NCBI RefSeq assembly: GCF_963576545.1
Contig: NW_026870417.1
Span: 62,001-126,000 of the forward strand
DNA: 64,000 nucleotides
Reading direction: 5' to 3'
Origin: Limanda limanda
Lineage: Eukaryota > Chordata > Actinopteri > Pleuronectiformes > Pleuronectidae
Part shown: piece by piece, positions 1 to 9,728 of the stretch
Numbering within the stretch: the first letter of the stretch is position 1
How the letters are laid out: every line of letters starts with the position of its first letter
Translations under genes and position numbers: made by a program
The notes under the pieces: model-generated
Seen by the model: the letters and a program-made list of their open reading frames with translations, nothing else
The model's database searches: none
What the model was told of the DNA's origin: nothing

Positions 1-127
1 TTATTCAAGAATATCTCCTCAGATTTGGGGGAATTTCGTCGGTCGACCTCTTTCGAAGGTCGTACAAGCTCGGGGATGGTACCAATCGATCCGCAGGACC
101 CAAATTAGTCCAGATGCAACCACTTTC
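1..127 (+). repeat. Truncated B monomer at left window edge
   Basis: The window opens 28 bp inside a B monomer, at TTATTCAAGAATATCTCCTCAG. The rest of the B cassette follows, then the B tail ending CCACTTTC at 127. It is of the B1 subtype (TTTCGAAGG). The truncation is caused by the window boundary, not by a biological break. Confidence 0.95.
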
Positions 128-192
128 CAAGTCTCTCCGACCTTCACAAAAAAAGTTATTCAAGAATATCTCTTTCTCCTATGTGCTTTCAT

Positions 193-213
193 CCCTAACC
201 CTAACCCTAACCC
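193..213 (+). repeat. Interstitial telomeric run, three CCCTAA plus CCC (standard form)
   Basis: This is the standard telomeric insert of an A monomer: three hexamers followed by CCC, so four C3 tracts on + and four G3 tracts on -. Four G3 tracts with TTA loops is the minimum for an intramolecular G-quadruplex of the telomeric type. It can form on the - strand, with a matching i-motif on +. The same form recurs in about 254 of the 278 A monomers, and the window holds about 820 hexamers in total. Telomere-repeat-binding proteins of the TRF/Myb type could bind such runs; that is general knowledge, not shown here. Confidence 0.95.
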
Positions 214-258
214 TTCCGAAAGTCGGAGAAGCTCAAGGATGGTACCGATCGATGCGCG

Positions 259-280
259 CTACCCCATTTAGTGGGGGTAG
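259..280. repeat. Inverted repeat CTACCCC / GGGGTAG in the A tail
   Basis: A perfect 7-bp stem (259-265 with 274-280) encloses an 8-nt loop ATTTAGTG. It recurs in every A monomer with CTACCCC. A common A variant has CAACCCC instead, which leaves CCCC/GGGG plus one A-T pair and breaks the stem beyond that. The TAG in the loop is also the stop codon that ends most of the spurious reading frames, and the overlapping GTG starts the next one. Biological relevance of the hairpin is unknown. Confidence 0.7.
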
Positions 281-290
281 AGCCTACTTG

Positions 291-765
291 CAAGTCTCTC
301 CGACCTTCACAAAAAAAGTTATTCAAGAATATCTCTTTCTCCTATGTGCTTTCATCCCTAACCCTAACCCTTCCGAAAGTCGGAGAAGCTCAAGGATGGT
401 ACCGATCGATGCGCGCAACCCCATTTAGTGGGGGTAGAGCCTACTTGCAAGTCTCTCCGACCTTCACAAAAAAAGTTATTCAAGAATATCTCCTCAGATT
501 TGGGGGAATTTCGTCGGTCGACCTCTTCCGAAGGTCGTACAAGCTCGGGGATGGTACCAATCGATCCGCAGGACCCAAATTAGTCCAGATGCAACCACTT
601 TCCAAGTCTCTCCGACCTTCACAAAAAAAGTTATTCAAGAATATCTCTTTCTCCTATGTGCTTTCATCCCTAACCCTAACCCTAACCCTTCCGAAAGTCG
701 GAGAAGCTCAAGGATGGTACCGATCGATGCGCGCTACCCCATTTAGTGGGGGTAGAGCCTACTTG
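291..765 (+). repeat. Irregular A-B-A block with a two-hexamer A
   Basis: An A monomer with only two CCCTAA (291-447, 157 bp) is followed by B of the B2 subtype (448-602, TTCCGAAGG) and a standard A (603-765). It precedes the first clear higher-order repeat and has no exact partner of this length inside the window. Confidence 0.9.
448..602 (+). repeat. Representative complete B monomer (155 bp)
   Basis: The 45-bp head (448-492) matches A exactly. The B-specific 32-bp cassette follows (493-524), containing TTTGGGGGAATTTC and the 8-bp palindrome GGTCGACC (516-523, a SalI site). The 78-bp tail (525-602) diverges from the A tail at 23 positions, mostly in its last 30 bp. Two B subtypes occur: B1 with TTTCGAAGG, which contains a TTCGAA palindrome, and B2 with TTCCGAAGG, as here. 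B has no telomeric hexamer. No two B monomers are adjacent anywhere in the window. Confidence 0.95.
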
Positions 766-2844
766 CAAGTCTCTCCGACCTTCACAAAAAAAGTTATTCA
801 AGAATATCTCTTTCTCCTATGTGCTTTCATCCCTAACCCTAACCCTAACCCTTCCGAAAGTCGGAGAAGCTCAAGGATGGTACCGATCGATGCGCGCAAC
901 CCCATTTAGTGGGGGTAGAGCCTACTTCCAAGTCTCTCCGACCTTCACAAAAAAAGTTATTCAAGAATATCTCCTCAGATTTGGGGGAATTTCGTCGGTC
1001 GACCTCTTTCGAAGGTCGTACAAGCTCGGGGATGGTACCAATCGATCCGCAGGACCCAAATTAGTCCAGATGCAACCACTTTCCAAGTCTCTCCGACCTT
1101 CACAAAAAAAGTTATTCAAGAATATCTCTTTCTCCTATGTGCTTTCATCCCTAACCCTAACCCTAACCCTTCCGAAAGTCGGAGAAGCTCAAGGATGGTA
1201 CCGATCGATGCGCGCTACCCCATTTAGTGGGGGTAGAGCCTACTTGCAAGTCTCTCCGACCTTCACAAAAAAAGTTATTCAAGAATATCTCCTCAGATTT
1301 GGGGGAATTTCGTCGGTCGACCTCTTCCGAAGGTCGTACAAGCTCGGGGATGGTACCAATCGATCCGCAGGACCCAAATTAGTCCAGATGCAACCACTTT
1401 CCAAGTCTCTCCGACCTTCACAAAAAAAGTTATTCAAGAATATCTCTTTCTCCTATGTGCTTTCATCCCTAACCCTAACCCTAACCCTTCCGAAAGTCGG
1501 AGAAGCTCAAGGATGGTACCGATCGATGCGCGCTACCCCATTTAGTGGGGGTAGAGCCTACTTGCAAGTCTCTCCGACCTTCACAAAAAAAGTTATTCAA
1601 GAATATCTCCTCAGATTTGGGGGAATTTCGTCGGTCGACCTCTTCCGAAGGTCGTACAAGCTCGGGGATGGTACCAATCGATCCGCAGGACCCAAATTAG
1701 TCCAGATGCAACCACTTTCCAAGTCTCTCCGACCTTCACAAAAAAAGTTATTCAAGAATATCTCTTTCTCCTATGTGCTTTCATCCCTAACCCTAACCCT
1801 AACCCTTCCGAAAGTCGGAGAAGCTCAAGGATGGTACCGATCGATGCGCGCTACCCCATTTAGTGGGGGTAGAGCCTACTTGCAAGTCTCTCCGACCTTC
1901 ACAAAAAAAGTTATTCAAGAATATCTCTTTCTCCTATGTGCTTTCATCCCTAACCCTAACCCTAACCCTTCCGAAAGTCGGAGAAGCTCAAGGATGGTAC
2001 CGATCGATGCGCGCAACCCCATTTAGTGGGGGTAGAGCCTACTTGCAAGTCTCTCCGACCTTCACAAAAAAAGTTATTCAAGAATATCTCCTCAGATTTG
2101 GGGGAATTTCGTCGGTCGACCTCTTTCGAAGGTCGTACAAGCTCGGGGATGGTACCAATCGATCCGCAGGACCCAAATTAGTCCAGATGCAACCACTTTC
2201 CAAGTCTCTCCGACCTTCACAAAAAAAGTTATTCAAGAATATCTCTTTCTCCTATGTGCTTTCATCCCTAACCCTAACCCTAACCCTTCCGAAAGTCGGA
2301 GAAGCTCAAGGATGGTACCGATCGATGCGCGCTACCCCATTTAGTGGGGGTAGAGCCTACTTGCAAGTCTCTCCGACCTTCACAAAAAAAGTTATTCAAG
2401 AATATCTCCTCAGATTTGGGGGAATTTCGTCGGTCGACCTCTTCCGAAGGTCGTACAAGCTCGAGGATGGTACCAATCGATCCGCAGGACCCAAATTAGT
2501 CCAGATGCAACCACTTTCCAAGTCTCTCCGACCTTCACAAAAAAAGTTATTCAAGAATATCTCTTTCTCCTATGTGCTTTCATCCCTAACCCTAACCCTA
2601 ACCCTTCCGAAAGTCGGAGAAGCTCAAGGATGGTACCGATCGATGTGCGCTACCCCATTTAGTGGGGGTAGAGCCTACTTGCAAGTCTCTCCGACCTTCA
2701 CAAAAAACGTTATTCAAGAATATCTCTTTCTCCTATGTGCTTTCATCCCTAACCCTAACCCTAACCCTTCCGAAAGTCGGAGAAGCTCAAGGATGGTACC
2801 GATCGATGCGCGCTACCCCATTTAGTGGGGGTAGAGCCTACTTG
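766..2844 (+). repeat. 2,079-bp higher-order repeat, copy 1
   Basis: Thirteen monomers (8 A, 5 B) in the order ABABABA, ABABA, A. Diagnostic variants are an A ending CTTCCAAGTC (near 925), a B with CTCGAGG (near 2461), an A with GATGTGCGC (T at 2646), and an A with AAAAAACGTT (near 2706). The same variants recur 2,079 bp downstream, which establishes the block as a unit. Confidence 0.9.
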
Positions 2845-4923
2845 CAAGTCTCTCCGACCTTCACAAAAAAAGTTATTCAAGAATATCTCTTTCTCCTATG
2901 TGCTTTCATCCCTAACCCTAACCCTAACCCTTCCGAAAGTCGGAGAAGCTCAAGGATGGTACCGATCGATGCGCGCAACCCCATTTAGTGGGGGTAGAGC
3001 CTACTTCCAAGTCTCTCCGACCTTCACAAAAAAAGTTATTCAAGAATATCTCCTCAGATTTGGGGGAATTTCGTCGGTCGACCTCTTTCGAAGGTCGTAC
3101 AAGCTCGGGGATGGTACCAATCGATCCGCAGGACCCAAATTAGTCCAGATGCAACCACTTTCCAAGTCTCTCCGACCTTCACAAAAAAAGTTATTCAAGA
3201 ATATCTCTTTCTCCTATGTGCTTTCATCCCTAACCCTAACCCTAACCCTTCCGAAAGTCGGAGAAGCTCAAGGATGGTACCGATCGATGCGCGCTACCCC
3301 ATTTAGTGGGGGTAGAGCCTACTTGCAAGTCTCTCCGACCTTCACAAAAAAAGTTATTCAAGAATATCTCCTCAGATTTGGGGGAATTTCGTCGGTCGAC
3401 CTCTTCCGAAGGTCGTACAAGCTCGGGGATGGTACCAATCGATCCGCAGGACCCAAATTAGTCCAGATGCAACCACTTTCCAAGTCTCTCCGACCTTCAC
3501 AAAAAAAGTTATTCAAGAATATCTCTTTCTCCTATGTGCTTTCATCCCTAACCCTAACCCTAACCCTTCCGAAAGTCGGAGAAGCTCAAGGATGGTACCG
3601 ATCGATGCGCGCTACCCCATTTAGTGGGGGTAGAGCCTACTTGCAAGTCTCTCCGACCTTCACAAAAAAAGTTATTCAAGAATATCTCCTCAGATTTGGG
3701 GGAATTTCGTCGGTCGACCTCTTCCGAAGGTCGTACAAGCTCGGGGATGGTACCAATCGATCCGCAGGACCCAAATTAGTCCAGATGCAACCACTTTCCA
3801 AGTCTCTCCGACCTTCACAAAAAAAGTTATTCAAGAATATCTCTTTCTCCTATGTGCTTTCATCCCTAACCCTAACCCTAACCCTTCCGAAAGTCGGAGA
3901 AGCTCAAGGATGGTACCGATCGATGCGCGCTACCCCATTTAGTGGGGGTAGAGCCTACTTGCAAGTCTCTCCGACCTTCACAAAAAAAGTTATTCAAGAA
4001 TATCTCTTTCTCCTATGTGCTTTCATCCCTAACCCTAACCCTAACCCTTCCGAAAGTCGGAGAAGCTCAAGGATGGTACCGATCGATGCGCGCAACCCCA
4101 TTTAGTGGGGGTAGAGCCTACTTGCAAGTCTCTCCGACCTTCACAAAAAAAGTTATTCAAGAATATCTCCTCAGATTTGGGGGAATTTCGTCGGTCGACC
4201 TCTTTCGAAGGTCGTACAAGCTCGGGGATGGTACCAATCGATCCGCAGGACCCAAATTAGTCCAGATGCAACCACTTTCCAAGTCTCTCCGACCTTCACA
4301 AAAAAAGTTATTCAAGAATATCTCTTTCTCCTATGTGCTTTCATCCCTAACCCTAACCCTAACCCTTCCGAAAGTCGGAGAAGCTCAAGGATGGTACCGA
4401 TCGATGCGCGCTACCCCATTTAGTGGGGGTAGAGCCTACTTGCAAGTCTCTCCGACCTTCACAAAAAAAGTTATTCAAGAATATCTCCTCAGATTTGGGG
4501 GAATTTCGTCGGTCGACCTCTTCCGAAGGTCGTACAAGCTCGAGGATGGTACCAATCGATCCGCAGGACCCAAATTAGTCCAGATGCAACCACTTTCCAA
4601 GTCTCTCCGACCTTCACAAAAAAAGTTATTCAAGAATATCTCTTTCTCCTATGTGCTTTCATCCCTAACCCTAACCCTAACCCTTCCGAAAGTCGGAGAA
4701 GCTCAAGGATGGTACCGATCGATGTGCGCTACCCCATTTAGTGGGGGTAGAGCCTACTTGCAAGTCTCTCCGACCTTCACAAAAAACGTTATTCAAGAAT
4801 ATCTCTTTCTCCTATGTGCTTTCATCCCTAACCCTAACCCTAACCCTTCCGAAAGTCGGAGAAGCTCAAGGATGGTACCGATCGATGCGCGCTACCCCAT
4901 TTAGTGGGGGTAGAGCCTACTTG
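2845..4923 (+). repeat. 2,079-bp higher-order repeat, copy 2
   Basis: Same 13-monomer order as the preceding copy, with its diagnostic variants at exactly +2,079 (CTTCCAAGTC near 3004, T at 4725, AAAAAACGTT near 4785). I saw no difference between the copies at the sites compared, so the duplication is recent or maintained by conversion. The following block starts like a third copy but breaks off after the first A. Confidence 0.9.
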
Positions 4924-7485
4924 CAAGTCTCTCCGACCTTCACAAAAAAAGTTATTCAAGAATATCTCTTTCTCCTATGTGCTTTCATCCCTAACCCTAA
5001 CCCTAACCCTTCCGAAAGTCGGAGAAGCTCAAGGATGGTACCGATCGATGCGCGCTACCCCATTTAGTGGGGGTAGAGCCTACTTGCAAGTCTCTCCGAC
5101 CTTCACAAAAAAAGTTATTCAAGAATATCTCCTCAGATTTGGGGGAATTTCGTCGGTCGACCTCTTCCGAAGGTCGTACAAGCTCGAGGATGGTACCAAT
5201 CGATCCGCAGGACCCAAATTAGTCCAGATGCAACCACTTTCCAAGTCTCTCCGACCTTCACAAAAAAAGTTATTCAAGAATATCTCTTTCTCCTATGTGC
5301 TTTCATCCCTAACCCTAACCCTAACCCTTCCGAAAGTCGGAGAAGCTCAAGGATGGTACCGATCGATGCGCGCTACCCCATTTAGTGGGGGTAGAGCCTA
5401 CTTGCAAGTCTCTCCGACCTTCACAAAAAAAGTTATTCAAGAATATCTCTTTCTCCTATGTGCTTTCATCCCTAACCCTAACCCTAACCCTTCCGAAAGT
5501 CGGAGAAGCTCAAGGATGGTACTGGTCGATGCGCGCTACCCCATTTAGTGGGGGTAGAGCCTACTTGCAAGTCTCTCCGACCTTCACAAAAAAAGTTATT
5601 CAAGAATATCTCTTTCTCCTATGTGCTTTCATCCCTAACCCTAACCCTAACCCTTCCGAAAGTCGGAGAAGCTCAAGGATGGTACCGATCGATGCGCGTT
5701 ACCCCATTTAGTGGGGGTAGAGCCTACTTGCAAGTCTCTCCGACCTTCACAAAAAAAGTTATTCAAGAATATCTCTTTCTCCTATGTGCTTTCATCCCTA
5801 ACCCTAACCCTAACCCTTCCGAAAGTCGGAGAAGCTCAAGGATGGTACCGATCGATGCGCGCAACCCCATTTAGTGGGGGTAGAGCCTACTTGCAAGTCT
5901 CTCCGACCTTCACAAAAAAAGTTATTCAAGAATATCTCCTCAGATTTGGGGGAATTTCGTCGGTCGACCTCTTTCGAAGGTCGTACAAGCTCGGGGATGG
6001 TACCAATCGATCCGCAGGACCCAAATTAGTCCAGATGCAACCACTTTCCAAGTCTCTCCGACCTTCACAAAAAAAGTTATTCAAGAATATCTCTTTCTCC
6101 TATGTGCTTTCATCCCTAACCCTAACCCTTCCGAAAGTCGGAGAAGCTCAAGGATGGTACCGATCGATGCGCGCTACCCCATTTAGTGGGGGTAGAGCCT
6201 ACTTGCAAGTCTCTCCGACCTTCACAAAAAAAGTTATTCAAGAATATCTCTTTCTCCTATGTGCTTTCATCCCTAACCCTAACCCTAACCCTTCCGAAAG
6301 TCGGAGAAGCTCAAGGATGGTACCGATCGATGCGCGCAACCCCATTTAGTGGGGGTAGAGCCTACTTGCAAGTCTCTCCGACCTTCACAAAAAAAGTTAT
6401 TCAAGAATATCTCCTCAGATTTGGGGGAATTTCGTCGGTCGACCTCTTCCGAAGGTCGTACAAGCTCGGGGATGGTACCAATCGATCCGCAGGACCCAAA
6501 TTAGTCCAGATGCAACCACTTTCCAAGTCTCTCCGACCTTCACAAAAAAAGTTATTCAAGAATATCTCTTTCTCCTATGTGCTTTCATCCCTAACCCTAA
6601 CCCTAACCCTTCCGAAAGTCGGAGAAGCTCAAGGATGGTACCGATCGATGCGCGCTACCCCATTTAGTGGGGGTAGAGCCTACTTGCAAGTCTCTCCGAC
6701 CTTCACAAAAAAAGTTATTCAAGAATATCTCTTTCTCCTATGTGCTTTCATCCCTAACCCTAACCCTAACCCTTCCGAAAGTCGGAGAAGCTCAAGGATG
6801 GTACCGATCGATGCGCGCAACCCCATTTAGTGGGGGTAGAGCCTACTTGCAAGTCTCTCCGACCTTCACAAAAAAAGTTATTCAAGAATATCTCCTCAGA
6901 TTTGGGGGAATTTCGTCGGTCGACCTCTTTCGAAGGTCGTACAAGCTCGGGGATGGTACCAATCGATCCGCAGGACCCAAATTAGTCCAGATGCAACCAC
7001 TTTCCAAGTCTCTCCGACCTTCACAAAAAAAGTTATTCAAGAATATCTCTTTCTCCTATGTGCTTTCATCCCTAACCCTAACCCTAACCCTTCCGAAAGT
7101 CGGAGAAGCTCAAGGATGGTACCGATCGATGCGCGCAACCCCATTTAGTGGGGGTAGAGCCTACTTGCAAGTCTCTCCGACCTTCACAAAAAAAGTTATT
7201 CAAGAATATCTCCTCAGATTTGGGGGAATTTCGTCGGTCGACCTCTTCCGAAGGTCGTACAAGCTCGGGGATGGTACCAATCGATCCGCAGGACCCAAAT
7301 TAGTCCAGATGCAACCACTTTCCAAGTCTCTCCGACCTTCACAAAAAAAGTTATTCAAGAATATCTCTTTCTCCTATGTGCTTTCATCCCTAACCCTAAC
7401 CCTAACCCTTCCGAAAGTCGGAGAAGCTCAAGGATGGTACCGATCGATGCGCGCTACCCCATTTAGTGGGGGTAGAGCCTACTTG
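4924..7485 (+). repeat. Mosaic A/B block between HOR families
   Basis: Sixteen monomers (11 A, 5 B) ordered ABA, A, A, ABA, ABA, ABABA. It carries one more CTCGAGG B variant (near 5185), linking it to the 2,079-bp HOR. It also has an A with ACTGGTCGAT in place of ACCGATCGAT (near 5521) and an A with GCGCGTTACC (near 5696), the latter recurring in the next HOR family. One A at 6114 has only two hexamers. It reads as a transition zone. Confidence 0.85.
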
Positions 7486-7868
7486 CAAGTCTCTCCGACC
7501 TTCACAAAAAAAGTTATTCAAGAATATCTCTTTCTCCTATGTGCTTTCATCCCTAACCCTAACCCTAACCCTTCCGAAAGTCGGAGAAGCTCAAGGAAGG
7601 TACCGATCGATGCGCGCAACCCCATTTAGTGGGGGTAGAGCCTACTTGCAAGTCTCTCCAACCTTCACAAAAAAAGTTATTCAAGAATATCTCCTCAGAT
7701 TTGGGGGAATTTCGTCGGTCGACCTCTTTCGAAGGTCGTACAAGCTCGGGGATGGTACCAATCGATCCGCAGGACCCAAATTAGTCCAGATGCAACCACT
7801 TTCCAAGTCTCTCCGACCTTCACAAAAAAAGTTATTCAAGAATATCTCTTTCTCCTATGTGCTTTCAG

Positions 7869-7892
7869 CCCTAACCCTAACCCTAACCCTAA
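7869..7892 (+). repeat. Telomeric run extended by substitution to four full hexamers
   Basis: In this A monomer the usual CCCTTCCG after the third hexamer reads CCCTAACG, giving four complete CCCTAA without changing monomer length. The T of CATCCC before the run is also G. The monomer stays 163 bp, so slippage is not the cause. Substitution, or conversion from a longer telomeric tract, fits better. I found no second copy in the window. Confidence 0.85.
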
Positions 7893-8292
7893 CGAAAGTC
7901 GGAGAAGCTCAAGGATGGTACCGATCGATGCGCGCTACCCCATTTAGTGGGGGTAGAGCCTACTTGCAAGTCTCTCCGACCTTCACAAAAAAAGTTATTC
8001 AAGAATATCTCTTTCTCCTATGTGCTTTCATCCCTAACCCTAACCCTAACCCTTCCGAAAGTCGGAGAAGCTCAAGGATGGTACCGATCGATGCGAGCTA
8101 CCCCATTTAGTGGGGGTAGAGCCTACTTGCAAGTCTCTCCGACCTTCACAAAAAAAGTTATTCAAGAATATCTCTTTCTCCTATGTGCTTTCATCCCTAA
8201 CCCTAACCCTAACCCTTCCGAAAGTCGGAGAAGCTCAAGGATGGTACCGATCGATGCGCGCTACCCCATTTAGTGGGGGTAGAGCCTACTTG

Positions 8293-8454
8293 CAAGTCTC
8301 TCCGACCTTCACAAAAAAGTTATTCAAGAATATCTCTTTCTCCTATGTGCTTTCATCCCTAACCCTAACCCTAACCCTTCCGAAAGTCGGAGAAGCTCAA
8401 GGATGGTACCGATCGATGCGCGCAACCCCATTTAGTGGGGGTAGAGCCTACTTG
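8293..8454 (+). repeat. A monomer with 1-bp poly-A deletion (162 bp)
   Basis: The 7-bp poly-A run in the head is six bases here (8313-8318). All other parts match the A consensus. The deletion shifts the translation frame, yet the frame stays open because A reads through in more than one frame. This is one argument that the open frames are not selected. Confidence 0.9.
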
Positions 8455-9728
8455 CAAGTCTCTCCGACCTTCACAAAAAAAGTTATTCAAGAATATCTCC
8501 TCAGATTTGGGGGAATTTCGTCGGTCGACCTCTTCCGAAGGTCGTACAAGCTCGGGGATGGTACCAATCGATCCGCAGGACCCAAATTAGTCCAGATGCA
8601 ACCACTTTCCAAGTCTCTCCGACCTTCACAAAAAAAGTTATTCAAGAATATCTCTTTCTCCTATGTGCTTTCATCCCTAACCCTAACCCTAACCCTTCCG
8701 AAAGTCGGAGAAGCTCAAGGATGGTACCGATCGATGCGCGCTACCCCATTTAGTGGGGGTAGAGCCTACTTGCAAGTCTCTCCGACCTTCACAAAAAAAG
8801 TTATTCAAGAATATCTCTTTCTCCTATGTGCTTTCATCCCTAACCCTAACCCTTCCGAAAGTCGGAGAAGCTCAAGGATGGTACCGATCGATGCGCGCAA
8901 CCCCATTTAGTGGGGGTAGAGCCTACTTGCAAGTCTCTCCGACCTTCACAAAAAAAGTTATTCAAGAATATCTCCTCAGATTTGGGGGAATTTCGTCGGT
9001 CGACCTCTGTCGAAGGTCGTACAAGCTCGGGGATGGTACCAATCGATCCGCAGGACCCAAATTAGTCCAGATGCAACCACTTTCCAAGTCTCTCCGACCT
9101 TCACAAAAAAAGTTATTCAAGAATATCTCTTTCTCCTATGTGCTTTCATCCCTAACCCTAACCCTAACCCTTCCGAAAGTCAAAGAAGCTCAAGGATGGT
9201 ACCGATCGATGCGCGCTACCCCATTTAGTGGGGGTAGAGCCTACTTGCAAGTCTCTCCGACCTTCACAAAAAAAGTTATTCAAGAATATCTCTTTCTCCT
9301 ATGTGCTTTCATCCCTAACCCTAACCCTAACCCTTCCGAAAGTCGGAGAAGCTCAAGGATGGTACCGATCGATGCGCGCAACCCCATTTAGTGGGGGTAA
9401 AGCCTACTTGCAAGTCTCTCCGACCTTCACAAAAAAAGTTATTCAAGAATATCTCCTCAGATTTGGGGGAATTTCGTCGGTCGACCTCTTCCGAAGGTCG
9501 TACAAGCTCGGGGATGGTACCAATCGATCCGCAGGACCCAAATTAGTCCAGATGCAACCACTTTCCAAGTCTCTCCGACCTTCACAAAAAAAGTTAATCA
9601 AGAATATCTCTTTCTCCTATGTGCTTTCATCCCTAACCCTAACCCTAACCCTTCCGAAAGTCGGAGAAGCTCAAGGATGGTACCGATCGATGCGCGCTAC
9701 CCCATTTAGTGGGGGTAGAGCCTACTTG

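Larger units (their letters stand above)
128..290 (+). repeat. Representative complete A monomer (163 bp)
   Basis: Anatomy in three parts. (1) Positions 128-172 are a 45-bp head with a 7-bp poly-A run, identical to the head of B. (2) Positions 173-212 are the A-specific 40-bp cassette, starting TTTCTCCTATG and holding the telomere hexamers. (3) Positions 213-290 are a 78-bp tail with a short inverted repeat TCCGA/TCGGA, the KpnI-ClaI cluster, the CTACCCC/GGGGTAG inverted repeat, and GTAG/CTAC just before the next monomer. The head and tail together align with B over 123 bp without gaps at 100/123 identities (81%), so A and B are paralogous. A outnumbers B 2.3 to 1 in the window. Confidence 0.95.
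7486..9728 (+). repeat. 2,243-bp HOR copy of the 3-kb family (short form)
   Basis: Fourteen monomers (10 A, 4 B). It follows an A with GGAAGGTACC (near 7595), a marker that precedes later copies of this family, and carries the GCGAGCTACC A variant near 8094. It includes a 162-bp A with a shortened poly-A run, a two-hexamer A at 8838 and the unusual telomeric variant at 7869. Confidence 0.8.

Noticed and set aside
193..213. True chromosome terminus or neotelomere
   Set aside because: Runs are only two to four hexamers and always followed by the CTTCCGAAAG tail, so they are internal parts of a monomer.
114..428. Frame starting ATGCAACCACTTTCC in the B tail
   Set aside because: This ATG occurs in every B monomer and usually lies inside a longer spurious frame. 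It is satellite sequence.
448..602. CENP-B box in B (near TTTCGTCGGTCGAC or TTCGAAGGTCGTAC)
   Set aside because: The invariant A and CGGG positions of the box do not fit in either candidate, on either strand.
746..2026. Open frame of 426 codons with GTG start, repeated at 2825-4105 and 31029-32309
   Set aside because: Entirely inside satellite monomers, same sequence read in more than one frame, start and stop come from the TTTAGTGG junction, and length tracks the number of AB pairs. No gene signals.
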